Assembly (NCBI GenBank): GCA_017510605.1 | Contig: JAFWMQ010000008.1 | Span: 18,234-82,233, forward strand | Direction of reading: 5' to 3' | Length of the DNA stretch: 64,000 nt | From: Clostridiales bacterium | Lineage (GTDB): Bacteria; Bacillota; Clostridia; Saccharofermentanales; Saccharofermentanaceae | Part shown: piece by piece, positions 34,050-42,645 of the stretch | Layout: each line of letters opens with the position of its first letter | Numbering within the stretch: position 1 is the stretch's first letter | The notes under the pieces: generated by a model | Seen by the model: only the letters and a program-made list of their open reading frames with translations | Database searches by the model: none | What the model was told of the DNA's origin: nothing | Position numbers and translations under genes: made by a program

Positions 34050-36680
34050 ATGACAAAGTACGTTTACCTGTTTACTGAAGGCAACGGAAACATGCGCGAA
34101 CTTCTTGGTGGTAAGGGCGCAAACCTCGCTGAGATGACCAACATCGGTCTCCCTGTTCCCCAGGGCTTCACGATCAGCACAGAGGCTTGTACAAAGTACT
34201 ACGAAGACGGTCGCCAGATCAATGATGAGATCATGGCTCAGGTCATGGAGTACATCGTAAAACTTGAGGAGATCACAGGCAAGAAATTTGGTGATCTCGA
34301 GAACCCGCTCCTCGTATCCGTAAGATCCGGTGCAAGAGCTTCAATGCCCGGCATGATGGATACCATCCTTAACCTCGGTCTTAACGAGCAGGTTGTAGAC
34401 GTTATCGCTACAAAGTCCGGCAACCCCAGATGGGCTTGGGACTGCTACAGAAGATTTATCCAGATGTATTCCGACGTTGTTATGGAAGTCGGCAAGAAGT
34501 ACTTCGAAGAGCTCATCGACAAGATGAAGAACGAGAGAGGAGTTCAGCAGGACGTTGAGCTTACAGCTGACGACCTTAAGGAACTCGCTTCACAGTTCAA
34601 GGCTGAGTACAAGGCAAAGATCGGTTCTGACTTCCCTACAGATCCTAAGGAGCAGCTCGTTGGCGCTATCAAGGCCGTATTCAGATCATGGGACAACCCG
34701 AGAGCTAACGTTTACAGAAGAGACAACGATATCCCTTATTCATGGGGTACTGCAGTTAACGTTCAGTCCATGGCATTCGGTAACATGGGTGACGACTGCG
34801 GTACAGGTGTTGCTTTCACACGTGACCCTGCTACAGGCGAGAAGGGCCTCTTCGGTGAGTTCCTTACAAACGCTCAGGGTGAGGACGTTGTTGCAGGCGT
34901 TCGTACTCCTATGAAGATCGCTGAGATGGAGCAGAAGTTCCCTGAAGCATTCGCTCAGTTTACACAGGTTTGCGAGACACTCGAAAAGCACTACAGAGAT
35001 ATGCAGGATATGGAGTTCACAGTTGAGCACGGTAAGCTCTACATGCTCCAGACAAGAAACGGTAAGAGAACAGCTCAGGCTGCCATGAAGATCGCCTGCG
35101 ATCTTGTTGATGAAGGTATGAGAACACCTGAGGAAGCAGTTGCAATGATCGATCCCCGTAACCTCGATACACTCCTTCACCCTCAGTTCGATCCTGCTGC
35201 CCTCAAGGCTGCAGAGGCAATCGGCAAGGGCCTCGGTGCTTCTCCGGGAGCTGCCTGCGGTAAGATCGTATTCACAGCTGACGATGCAGTTGCATGGCAC
35301 GACAGAGGAGAGAAGGTAGTCCTCGTAAGACTCGAGACATCTCCTGAAGATATCACAGGCATGAAGGCTGCTGAGGGTATCCTCACAGTACGTGGTGGTA
35401 TGACATCACACGCTGCAGTAGTTGCACGTGGTATGGGTGAGTGCTGCGTATCCGGCTGCGGTGACATCGCTATGGACGAAGCAAACAAGAAGTTCACACT
35501 TGCCGGCAAGACATTCCAGGAAGGCGACATCATCTCCCTCGACGGTTCCACAGGTAAGATCTATGACGGCGCTATCGCTCAGGTAGATGCTGATCCCAAC
35601 AACGGTTACTTCGGCCGCATCATGAAGTGGGCTGACGAGTTCAAGAGACTCGAAGTGCGTACAAATGCTGATACACCTAACGATGCCAAGAAGGCTCGTG
35701 AGCTCGGTGCTGAGGGTATCGGTCTCTGCCGTACAGAGCACATGTTCTTCGGTGAAGGCAGGATCGACGCATTCCGTGAGATGATCTGCTCCGATACAGT
35801 TGAAGAGCGTGAAGCTGCTCTCGAAGTTATCCTTCCTATGCAGCAGTCCGACTTCGAAGCCCTCTATGAGGCTCTCGAGGGACATCCCGTTACGATCAGA
35901 TTCCTTGACCCGCCGCTCCACGAATTCGTTCCTACAGAAGAGGCTGACATCAAGGCATTAGCTGACAAGAAGGGCAAGTCTGTTGAAGACATCAAGACAC
36001 TCATCTCTTCGCTCCACGAGTTCAACCCCATGATGGGTCACAGAGGATGCCGTCTCGCAGTTACATATCCTGAGATCGCTAAGATGCAGACAAGAGCAGT
36101 TATCCGCGCTGCTATCAACGTAAACAAGAAGCATCCCGATTGGAAGGTAACACCTGAGATCATGATCCCTCTCGTATGCGAGATCAAGGAGCTCGTAAAC
36201 GTTAAGAAGGTAGTTGTTGAGGTTGCTGACGAAGAAATCAAGGCTGCAGGCGTAGACATGGGCTACAAGGTTGGTACCATGATCGAGATCCCTCGTGCTG
36301 CTCTTACGGCTGACGAGATCGCTAAGGAAGCTGAGTTCTTCTGCTTCGGTACAAACGACCTTACACAGATGACATTCGGTTTCTCCAGAGACGACGCTGG
36401 TAAGTTCCTCACAGCTTACTATGAGTCAAAGATCTTCGAGTCTGATCCGTTTGCTCGTCTCGACCAGAACGGCGTCGGTAAGCTCATGAAGATGGCTATC
36501 GAGAACGGTAAGGCAGTACGTCCTGACCTTCACCTCGGTATCTGCGGCGAGCACGGCGGCGACCCGACATCTGTTGAGTTCTGCGATGAGATCGGTTTGG
36601 ATTATGTATCCTGCTCACCTTTCCGTGTACCGATCGCAAGACTTGCAGCAGCACAGGCTGCAATCAAGCACAAGGCGTAA
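34050..36680 (+). CDS. ppdK: Pyruvate, phosphate dikinase
   Basis: An 876-residue enzyme with the N-terminal nucleotide-binding domain (LLGGKGANLAEMT, SVRSGARASMPGMMDTILNLG), the phospho-His domain (GGMTSHAAVVARGMGECCV) and the C-terminal PEP/pyruvate barrel (LCRTEHMFFG, GTNDLTQMTFGFSRDD, LGICGEHGGDP). It interconverts pyruvate, ATP and Pi with PEP, AMP and PPi, a key step of PPi-based glycolysis or gluconeogenesis in anaerobes. Full length. Own transcription unit: 102 nt from glyS and a strong terminator after it. Confidence 0.98.
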   Translation: MTKYVYLFTEGNGNMRELLGGKGANLAEMTNIGLPVPQGFTISTEACTKYYEDGRQINDEIMAQVMEYIVKLEEITGKKFGDLENPLLVSVRSGARASMPGMMDTILNLGLNEQVVDVIATKSGNPRWAWDCYRRFIQMYSDVVMEVGKKYFEELIDKMKNERGVQQDVELTADDLKELASQFKAEYKAKIGSDFPTDPKEQLVGAIKAVFRSWDNPRANVYRRDNDIPYSWGTAVNVQSMAFGNMGDDCGTGVAFTRDPATGEKGLFGEFLTNAQGEDVVAGVRTPMKIAEMEQKFPEAFAQFTQVCETLEKHYRDMQDMEFTVEHGKLYMLQTRNGKRTAQAAMKIACDLVDEGMRTPEEAVAMIDPRNLDTLLHPQFDPAALKAAEAIGKGLGASPGAACGKIVFTADDAVAWHDRGEKVVLVRLETSPEDITGMKAAEGILTVRGGMTSHAAVVARGMGECCVSGCGDIAMDEANKKFTLAGKTFQEGDIISLDGSTGKIYDGAIAQVDADPNNGYFGRIMKWADEFKRLEVRTNADTPNDAKKARELGAEGIGLCRTEHMFFGEGRIDAFREMICSDTVEEREAALEVILPMQQSDFEALYEALEGHPVTIRFLDPPLHEFVPTEEADIKALADKKGKSVEDIKTLISSLHEFNPMMGHRGCRLAVTYPEIAKMQTRAVIRAAINVNKKHPDWKVTPEIMIPLVCEIKELVNVKKVVVEVADEEIKAAGVDMGYKVGTMIEIPRAALTADEIAKEAEFFCFGTNDLTQMTFGFSRDDAGKFLTAYYESKIFESDPFARLDQNGVGKLMKMAIENGKAVRPDLHLGICGEHGGDPTSVEFCDEIGLDYVSCSPFRVPIARLAAAQAAIKHKA

Positions 36681-36706
36681 AAGTAATACACAAGCCATCT
36701 TTCTTG

Positions 36707-36814
36707 ATGACATTAACAGTCACCAGAGATGATGTTATGCGTTACTTTGCCACGAGTCCGAAATACCATAGGGTTAACGGATTCAAAGAAATGCGAGTAG
36801 ACATTTACATTTAA
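36707..36814 (+). CDS. Possible 35-residue ORF between ppdK and its terminator
   Basis: A short frame from ATG 36707 to TAA 36814 encodes a basic peptide (MTLTVTRDDVMRYFATSP...). It lies inside the ppdK 3' untranslated region, just before the terminator. No Shine-Dalgarno is visible and no family is recognised, so it may be chance or a gene remnant. Confidence 0.2.
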   Translation: MTLTVTRDDVMRYFATSPKYHRVNGFKEMRVDIYI

Positions 36815-36815
36815 G

Positions 36816-36849
36816 AATAGCCGGAGAGATTTTCTCCGGCTATTTTTTT
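36816..36849 (+). terminator. Strong terminator of the ppdK transcript
   Basis: AATAGCCGGAGA-GATTT-TCTCCGGCTATT is a 12-bp stem followed by TTTTT. Confidence 0.92.
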
Positions 36850-36863
36850 ATCAATAATCAACC

Positions 36864-36989
36864 TTCTAGCCTTCTAAACTTTGTTAAAGGACGATTATTG
36901 GAACTGTAAGGGTTCTCCGTTTTTTTTCTTCAATCAAAAATCAGCCTTCTAAGCTTTGCTAGAGGACGATTATTGGAACGATAAGGGTG
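36864..36989. repeat. 75-bp direct repeat with a conserved mini-hairpin
   Basis: GGACGATTATTGGAAC occurs at 36889 and 36964. The similarity spans 36866-36914 and 36941-36989, from AGCCTTCTAA to TAAGGGT. Each copy contains a small stem around TTT, AAC/GTT in copy 1 and AGC/GCT in copy 2, so one substitution is compensated. Copy 2 ends directly before the extended -10 of the next gene. Confidence 0.8.
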
Positions 36990-36996
36990 CTATAAT
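36988..36996 (+). promoter_or_regulatory. Extended -10 promoter element of the small gene at 37036
   Basis: TGCTATAAT is a perfect extended -10. No good -35 is seen at the right distance; the upstream DNA is the second copy of the 75-bp repeat. Confidence 0.6.
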
Positions 36997-37035
36997 ACCG
37001 TCCTATGAAATGAACTAACAAGGATGTTGAACTTA

Positions 37036-37212
37036 ATGGAACAGGCAGAATGGGAGCAGCTTTCTCCCGAGCAAAAGAAGATGAATTTATATTTGGAACA
37101 GAAGAAGACCCTCGAGGCTTTCTTAGTGCGTGGTGCTATTTCAAAAGCGCAGTTTGATAAGAGCCTTGGTGATCTTACTGTTAAGATGGGGATGACAGGC
37201 CTGGATGAATAG
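37036..37212 (+). CDS. Small conserved-looking protein, function unknown
   Basis: A 58-residue acidic helical protein starting MEQAEWEQLSPEQKKMNLYL with a second helix pair LVRGAISKAQFDKSLGDLTVKMG. Its form (a short linker plus 'GAIS..Q(F/Y)DKSL..L..KMG') is one I associate with small Clostridia proteins of unknown role. AAGGATG at 37020-37026 is a good site for ATG 37036; the upstream ATG 37024 lies inside that site. A weak hairpin follows it. Confidence 0.72.
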   Translation: MEQAEWEQLSPEQKKMNLYLEQKKTLEAFLVRGAISKAQFDKSLGDLTVKMGMTGLDE

Positions 37213-37232
37213 GCATGATATAATGCCTTTAT
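37211..37232 (+). terminator. Weak hairpin after the 58-residue gene
   Basis: AGGCAT-GATATA-ATGCCT followed by TTAT; short stem, so termination is tentative. Confidence 0.4.
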
Positions 37233-37313
37233 CCAAGGGCAATCCTTGAATCAGATATGTATCAGTTTTTTATAACAGGTCGTTATACACAGGATAATGG
37301 AGATTAATGATTT

Positions 37314-37846
37314 ATGGAAATCGTAGAAATAAGTAAAGATAAGATTAATGACATTAAGGATCTCAATGAGCCTTTTGAAATAATCGGAAAGATTAAGCCT
37401 TTATTTGTTAATGATGAGTGGTCATATACGGAAGAACTATTTGATGATTCGCGATGGCAATCATATCCCGATGAAGATAATGATTATTCTGAATATGTTG
37501 ACAGCCCGTATAAGACAGCCTTCCTGGCTTATGTTGATGACGTATTTGGGGGAAAATAGTAGTTAGAAAAGACTGGAATAAATACGCCTTTGTAGAGGAT
37601 ATAAGTGTCGTAAAAAAATACAGAGGAAAAGGTGTCGGAACAGCACTTATGCAAAAGACGATTGAATGGGCTAAAACCGAAGAGATGGATGGACTTGCAT
37701 TGGAAACGCAGGACAATAATCTCCTGGCATGCAGATTCTATTCCAAATGTGGTTTTAAACTCGGAGCTGTAAATACGATGCTTTATAAGAATCTTGAAAA
37801 GCCTTTTTGTGATGCAACGGCAGTATATTGGTATATGAAATTTTGA
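37314..37846 (+). pseudogene. Streptothricin acetyltransferase-like GNAT gene with a -1 frameshift
   Basis: Frame 1 (37314-37559) gives an N-terminal GNAT half with FEIIGKIKPLFVNDEWSYTEELFD and AFLAYVDDVFGGK, then TAGTAG. The -1 frame continues exactly from there: ATA GTA GTT AGA, then DWNKYAFVEDISVVKKYRGKGVGTALM, ETQDNNLLACRFYSKCGFKLG and a terminal AVYWYMKF. Joined, this is a normal-length Sat-type acetyltransferase. The break is at GGGGGAAAA (37548-37556), where one base is missing. In the zero frame the site reads G GGA AAA, a canonical -1 slippery heptamer, so mutation, sequencing error and programmed frameshifting must all be considered. Confidence 0.8.
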
Positions 37847-37900
37847 CAGCTTGCGTTGTGATTAATAAGTTTATAAATTTATCAGTAAGAGTTACGGATA

Positions 37901-38650
37901 ATGATAAGAGTTGAACCTGGAAAAGAATATATAACTTGGGCCAAAAGGAATACTTGCAACAATGTGTATCCTCTTTCCATTGCGGAGAACAGACAATACG
38001 GGGATATTTTTGTTGATAACGTTATTGATCCGCATTCTGTATTATTCTGGCACTATTGCGGATTTGCATATTTGACTGGCGAGGCGTCTGATACTGTTCT
38101 TAAAGAGATAGCAGAAGAGATATCCGTTAAATCCACGAGAAGAATGATTCTGATAACAGATGATCCTTCCGCAATCAGTTTTATGGATAATATGGGTTGT
38201 GTCATCTCGAAAAGGTTTGAATACGAATATGGCGGTGTGCCCTGCGGCTGTATAAAGCAATGTGGTTTTGAAGTTAAAAAGATAGACGCGAATAACATTC
38301 ACTCAATTACAGGCAGGATCATCCCATCTTTTTCCTGGGAAGAAGAACAGTTCTTAAGAAATGGATTCGGATATATTGCAGAACTGAATAACCGTTATTG
38401 CGGAATCGCTTTTTCATCTGCGGTAAGTTCAGAAGAGGTTGATATAGGCGTGGAAGTTGATTCAAGTTACAGAGGACAGGGTATAGCATCAGCTCTTGCT
38501 TTGAAAATGTGCGAAGAGATAATAAACATGGGCAAGAAACCTGTTTGGGCTCATGCGGAATCCAACGTGGGATCCATGCACACAGCTTTAAAATGCGGTT
38601 TCATTCAAAAGAAGACTAATTGGTGCTGCTGTATCAGTTTGGATCATTAA
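37901..38650 (+). CDS. GNAT-family acetyltransferase (GNAT_acetyltran type)
   Basis: The 249-residue protein has a diverged N-terminal half and a C-terminal GNAT core with EVDIGVEVDSSYRGQGIASALALKMCEEII (acetyl-CoA loop R-G-Q-G-I-A) and WAHAESNVGSMHTALKCGF. It matches the two-domain GNAT group found in many Firmicutes, substrate unknown. The gap to the next gene (31 nt) carries the CCATCAGTAAAC linker motif of this region. Confidence 0.85.
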   Translation: MIRVEPGKEYITWAKRNTCNNVYPLSIAENRQYGDIFVDNVIDPHSVLFWHYCGFAYLTGEASDTVLKEIAEEISVKSTRRMILITDDPSAISFMDNMGCVISKRFEYEYGGVPCGCIKQCGFEVKKIDANNIHSITGRIIPSFSWEEEQFLRNGFGYIAELNNRYCGIAFSSAVSSEEVDIGVEVDSSYRGQGIASALALKMCEEIINMGKKPVWAHAESNVGSMHTALKCGFIQKKTNWCCCISLDH

Positions 38651-38681
38651 ACCATCAGTAAACAAGCTTAAGGAAAACGAT

Positions 38682-39296
38682 ATGAGCATAAGGACAAACT
38701 ATGAGAAATGGTATGAAGGCGATGAGTATTACTGGGGATTAGAGCCTGGTAGATTTCTGGATGAGCTTATCAGATTATGTCCTCCTTCCTCTGATAAGAA
38801 ATTGCTTGATATAGGTTGCGGTGAAGGCAAAGATGCTGTTTATATGGCTCAGAAAGGATACGATGTTACAGCATTTGATCTGACTGAAAACGGCATCAGG
38901 AAAACCATTGCTTTAGCTGAGTCCAGAAATGTAAAGATCAATGCATATGTTGATGACATTAATACATTCACCACCGATGAGCAGTTCGACATAATTTACT
39001 CTACGGGGACGGTGCAGTACCTATTTGAAGAGAATAAAACAAACTTCTTCGAAAAGCTTAGTAAGATAACTAAGAGGGAAGGCATTGTTTTCATTAACGT
39101 GTTTGTTGAGAAACCGTTTCTGGAATTGCCGCCGGATTGGGATAAGGAAGAAAAGATGTGGAAGTCAGGTGAGCTTTTCACTTATTTTGCTGATTGGAAG
39201 ATCGAGCGGATCGACGAAGTGATCTTTGAGGACAACAGTGGCGGAGTACCGCATTATCATTGTATGGATACGATTGTATGCAGAAAGGTTGTATGA
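38682..39296 (+). CDS. SAM-dependent methyltransferase, TehB-like
   Basis: The 204-residue class I methyltransferase has motif I KLLDIGCGEGKDAVYMAQKG (about 44-63), motif II VTAFDLTENGI and motif IV FDIIYSTGTVQYL. The start YEKWYEGDEYYWGLEPGRFL resembles the tellurite/TehB-type group. The substrate cannot be inferred. A terminator follows 40 nt downstream. Confidence 0.88.
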   Translation: MSIRTNYEKWYEGDEYYWGLEPGRFLDELIRLCPPSSDKKLLDIGCGEGKDAVYMAQKGYDVTAFDLTENGIRKTIALAESRNVKINAYVDDINTFTTDEQFDIIYSTGTVQYLFEENKTNFFEKLSKITKREGIVFINVFVEKPFLELPPDWDKEEKMWKSGELFTYFADWKIERIDEVIFEDNSGGVPHYHCMDTIVCRKVV

Positions 39297-39335
39297 TTAT
39301 TGTATTGATAATCTTGAATATAATGATCTAACGAT

Positions 39336-39360
39336 ACCGGCAGAAATGCCGGTTTTATTA
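39336..39360 (+). terminator. Terminator after the methyltransferase
   Basis: ACCGGCA-GAAA-TGCCGGT followed by TTTATTATTT. Confidence 0.85.
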
Positions 39361-39488
39361 TTTCTATTCTGAAATCTGAAATAGTGTCGCGTGATCGGTA
39401 CCATTAATGGTAAATCTCATTTTATATAATTTTGTCAGTAGTCAATAATTCATTCTTTGGAAACTGATTATTAAGGAGGAAATGCCAT

Positions 39489-39743
39489 ATGATGATTAGC
39501 CCGGAAATGTTTGTAGAATTGCATAAGGATAAGAAGTATAAGGATCTTCTCCCTGTTCGAGATGAATTGATCAACGCTATTCGTGCATTTGAAACCAAGA
39601 TTTATGACCCTAAAATGGATAGTATCTGTCCGGCACCGGAGGTTATCTATCAAATGCATCTCCAGTATCTGGGAAAGCTCTGTGAGATTATCTCGGAAAA
39701 GTATAACAAAGAGTATGTTTGGGGCGAGGAAGATGATTCTTAA
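39489..39743 (+). CDS. Small acidic protein of unknown function
   Basis: 84 residues, helical, no signal peptide: MMISPEMFVELHKDKKYKDL..., ending in an acidic EEDDS. A perfect AAGGAGG (39474-39480) lies 8 nt before the ATG, so it is probably expressed. I do not recognise the family. A terminator lies upstream, so it has its own promoter in the AT-rich DNA at 39361-39470. Confidence 0.65.
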   Translation: MMISPEMFVELHKDKKYKDLLPVRDELINAIRAFETKIYDPKMDSICPAPEVIYQMHLQYLGKLCEIISEKYNKEYVWGEEDDS

Positions 39744-39858
39744 TAGCCGGAATGGGATCATTGTCATTAAGGATAGATAAATCGTGATATAATTTTATTA
39801 TTCGGGATGTCTCCCGGACTGGGAATTGCATTGACTGCTTTTTGTTTTGGGGATAGAT

Positions 39859-40305
39859 ATGAGAAAAGCAACAAACATAATCAGCATAGTTCTGATATTG
39901 CTGTATATTGCATTTTTAGTGATCGGATGGAGCAGCTTTCCTTCAGAACTGCCTACTCATTTTAATGCTTCCGGGGTCGCAGACAATTTTGGGCCTAAGA
40001 GTTCGCTTCTTATTGATCCGGCAGCAATGATCGGATTATTTCTGCTTTTGGCTGTCGTAGAGACTTTCCCTAAGATATGGAATATACCGGCTGAGGTAAT
40101 AGAAGATAATGAAGAAAACGTGTTGAAAACTTGTTATATAATGTTTGGCATTCTTAAGATAGCAATAATACTTATTTGTGCTTTTGCCGGTTTTATGTGT
40201 ATATACTCTGGATTTCCGTCATGGCCCATGTATTTTATGATCGGGGTAATATTATTAACAATAGTGATAAGTGTTATCAAGATATATGGAAACAAATTGG
40301 TTTGA
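39859..40305 (+). CDS. DUF1648-type small membrane protein
   Basis: 148 residues with about four membrane segments. The block LPTHFNASGVADNFGPKSSLL is the DUF1648 signature (P-x-H-[FW]-[ND]-x-x-G) found in SdpI-like immunity and signalling membrane proteins. GGGGAT at 39849 places the start at this ATG, not at the TTG further up. Role unknown; SdpI relatives confer immunity to a killing factor, but only the DUF1648 part is here. Confidence 0.85.
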   Translation: MRKATNIISIVLILLYIAFLVIGWSSFPSELPTHFNASGVADNFGPKSSLLIDPAAMIGLFLLLAVVETFPKIWNIPAEVIEDNEENVLKTCYIMFGILKIAIILICAFAGFMCIYSGFPSWPMYFMIGVILLTIVISVIKIYGNKLV

Positions 40306-40335
40306 ATAATCAGCAGTAAAACGGATGATGGATAT

Positions 40336-40593
40336 ATGAGAAAGACTTTAATTTACTGCCAGCCTGAATATATCGGTTTAGCAAAGAATTTACGCAATAA
40401 CTATCTTGCGCATAATAATGCAGATGTTGATATCATTTCTGAAGAAGAACAGGATGATATTGAATATGCAAGAAAAATGCTTTATGACGAGGCAATATTC
40501 ATAGAGGACATTAATACTGTTATTATTCATGACATTAAATCCGGTTATACGAATAGATGTCCTGTCTCAGATGTGTACTATAAAGAACAGTAA
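40336..40593 (+). CDS. Small protein of unknown function
   Basis: 85 residues, acidic, AT-rich coding DNA, no membrane segment. It begins MRKTLIYCQPEYIGLAKNLR and has an EEEQDDIEYARKMLYDEAIF helix. The gap before it carries TAATCAGCAGTAAAAC, followed by GGATGATGG as a possible ribosome-binding site. Family not recognised. Confidence 0.6.
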   Translation: MRKTLIYCQPEYIGLAKNLRNNYLAHNNADVDIISEEEQDDIEYARKMLYDEAIFIEDINTVIIHDIKSGYTNRCPVSDVYYKEQ

Positions 40594-40644
40594 AAAAGTT
40601 TAGTATAAAAGAATATCAGTTTTGTGTTTTGAAGAGTGGTTTAT

Positions 40645-40989
40645 ATGGATGTGAATGCGAAAAACAAAGAACAACCAATTAGCGATAGACCTCTTGAAGA
40701 AATATATCTGGAGGTCATCTGCAAGGTTAAAGAAAAGATTCCTGATGCTGATTGTAGATGTATTAGTATTCCGGGTTATGATGGAGCGGACTATTTTTAT
40801 GTGCAAAAAGAAAACCGATATATATTGGAAATATCTGATTGGGGAAGATTATTATCAACACAAACATTTCTTTCCGATGAATCATGTAAGCGTAATATGA
40901 TAGAAACAATTGTAGGTTGTTATTCTATCAAACACAAATTGAACCAAGAAGATAAACAAGAACTATTAAAGAGGTTCTATGATAATTAA
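40645..40989 (+). CDS. Small protein of unknown function
   Basis: 114 residues, soluble, with DCRCISIPGYDGADYFYV and YILEISDWGRLLSTQTFLSDE. The coding DNA is AT-rich compared with the housekeeping genes. GAAGAG at 40631-40636 fits the ATG at 40645 better than the GTG at 40636. No family recognised. The downstream gap has a linker-motif copy. Confidence 0.6.
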   Translation: MDVNAKNKEQPISDRPLEEIYLEVICKVKEKIPDADCRCISIPGYDGADYFYVQKENRYILEISDWGRLLSTQTFLSDESCKRNMIETIVGCYSIKHKLNQEDKQELLKRFYDN

Positions 40990-41041
40990 ACTTTAGTTAG
41001 ATTAATCAGCAGTTAACAAAGCAAGAGGTATTAGAACTAAA

Positions 41042-41404
41042 TTGAAAAGGATTATCGGAATAATATTAGTCTTGGTATTTGCTTTGGGGGTATTCGGATG
41101 TAGTAAGCCCGAACCTGAGCCTGATCCCGATCAGTTGACTCTGGATAAAGTCGTTGAATTGTCATACAAAGGTGAAGAACTGACATGGGAAGACTTCGAA
41201 CAATATCATGGCGCAGAATGCGGTTCGGGTCTTTATATCGTGCGGTATGAGATTGATGACGATTATGAATTGGTAATTGGAGGGACCTCGGCGACCGGAA
41301 GCCCGATGTATATTCATCTTGTCAGAAAGGATTCTGAGGATGAGTCTGGTTTTATCGATATCAGGACAGAGGATGTACAAGCGTTTATCAGTGAAACACG
41401 ATAG
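41042..41404 (+). CDS. Small lipoprotein, function unknown
   Basis: 120 residues starting from TTG (MKRIIG-like start LKRIIGIILVLVFALGVFGC) with a clean lipobox FGC at about residue 20, then a Pro/Glu linker (SKPEPEPDPD) and an ~80-residue domain. It should be a membrane-anchored lipoprotein. The upstream gap has the TAATCAGCAGTTAACAAAGC linker copy followed by AAGAGG. Family not recognised. Confidence 0.75.
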   Translation: MKRIIGIILVLVFALGVFGCSKPEPEPDPDQLTLDKVVELSYKGEELTWEDFEQYHGAECGSGLYIVRYEIDDDYELVIGGTSATGSPMYIHLVRKDSEDESGFIDIRTEDVQAFISETR

Positions 41405-41595
41405 CAAAATATATCATCAGCTTTCTCGTTGAAAATGCATCTTACCCGCTGATTTTGCATCTTGCCGTCATCGGAGTAGTTTTTCTTAAGGTGATTCTTT
41501 ATGGTATGTGACATAAGACCTGCTTCGCTATTTTGTTATTATATGATTATGAGAAAGCAACAAAACCTATTAGGTCTGTTATGGGGATAAAGACT

Positions 41596-42303
41596 ATGAA
41601 GATCAGAAACATTTATTTAGGAAAAGGTATTCCGTTTTTTTGTATAGCCGTCACGTTATTATGCATAATCGTGACACTTATATCGCAGCTTATTCCTTCA
41701 ACATTTTTTGTCTTTGCGTTTTTCCCTCTTAAATATCCGTGGCAGATAATTACGTGGATTTTCCTTCATGGAGCACCTCAAGAACTTCTCCCGCCGGATG
41801 CTCCTTATTCTGCTATTGATTTGACGCTTGGTCATCTCGGATATAATCTGCTTCTGATACTGCTGTTTGGAATCCTGGCCGAAAAGATATTAGGAACCAA
41901 AAAGATACTGGTCTTGTTTGCTGTATCCTGGGTGGCCGATGTTATCACTATGCTTATAATAGGCGTGGTATATACTAAAATCTTAAATGAAACTGAACTG
42001 GCCGGCGGTGCAGGTGCTTCCGGTCTGGCTTTCTGCTTTATGCCGATCGTTATGTACGCGTTATTTGTTCTTGGAAGAAAATACGGATTCGGCATGCTCT
42101 TTAAGCAAATTTCATTTTATTTCCTGATGTCGATGGCCGTTCCAACACTTATAATTTCACTAAGTCCGAGTGTAAGTGGTGTTACAGGAATAGAGTCTAT
42201 GATCATACACCTTTTGGCACTGGTTATCGGGACTATATTTACGATTGTTTTCAGCAAGACTATAAATGCCTATTTCGATCAGCACAAATCAGAAATAATA
42301 TAA
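41596..42303 (+). CDS. Rhomboid-family intramembrane serine protease
   Basis: The 235-residue protein has six or so membrane segments and rhomboid hallmarks: WQIITWIFLHG at the loop, HLGYN (H-x3-N) in helix 2, AGGAGASGLAF (G-x-S-G, Ser142) in helix 4 and MIIHLLALVIG with the partner His205. Rhomboids cleave membrane proteins inside the bilayer. GGGGAT at 41583-41588 supports this ATG over an upstream in-frame one at 41533. The substrate is unknown. Confidence 0.85.
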   Translation: MKIRNIYLGKGIPFFCIAVTLLCIIVTLISQLIPSTFFVFAFFPLKYPWQIITWIFLHGAPQELLPPDAPYSAIDLTLGHLGYNLLLILLFGILAEKILGTKKILVLFAVSWVADVITMLIIGVVYTKILNETELAGGAGASGLAFCFMPIVMYALFVLGRKYGFGMLFKQISFYFLMSMAVPTLIISLSPSVSGVTGIESMIIHLLALVIGTIFTIVFSKTINAYFDQHKSEII

Positions 42304-42339
42304 ATAATCGGCAGCAAGTACGAATAAGGAGATGAAAAA

Positions 42340-42546
42340 ATGACGTTTCAATACATTTTTGGCGAAGCAGATACATATATTCAAGCAGCTCTGTTACTGG
42401 CGAGTCTGATCTTTGCGGTAATGGGAACAGTTTCTTCTGATGCAGCAAAGGGCAAGAAGAAACTGGGAATCTCTTTGATTTTGGTTATTGTCTTCCTTAT
42501 GTTCATATGGTTCGAGATATTTGCATATGGCATCGGGCAAGGTTAA
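42340..42546 (+). CDS. Small two-helix membrane protein
   Basis: 68 residues with membrane segments at about 14-32 and 42-63 separated by the basic loop KGKKK. AAGGAG is 11 nt before the ATG. The upstream gap has the TAATCGGCAGCAAG linker copy. No function can be proposed. Confidence 0.7.
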   Translation: MTFQYIFGEADTYIQAALLLASLIFAVMGTVSSDAAKGKKKLGISLILVIVFLMFIWFEIFAYGIGQG

Positions 42547-42645
42547 CTTAATCATCAGTTAAAAAACATAAAAATTTTTAGTAATATAATATCAAGGGAT
42601 AAAACGATTGCTTAACTCTAAACGGAATAAGGGAAAGGAGTCATT

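Noticed and set aside
34740..35300. 186-residue minus-strand ORF inside ppdK
   Set aside because: It is antisense to a certain full-length gene and its composition follows the codon bias of the + strand.
36864..36989. Insertion-sequence ends
   Set aside because: The two copies are direct, not inverted, repeats and no transposase or target-site duplication is visible nearby.
41405..41595. Missed gene upstream of the rhomboid
   Set aside because: Only short frames exist. ATGAGAAAGCAACAAAAC at 41550 resembles the start of the DUF1648 gene at 39859 but hits a stop after a few codons, so it is at most a small duplicated fragment.
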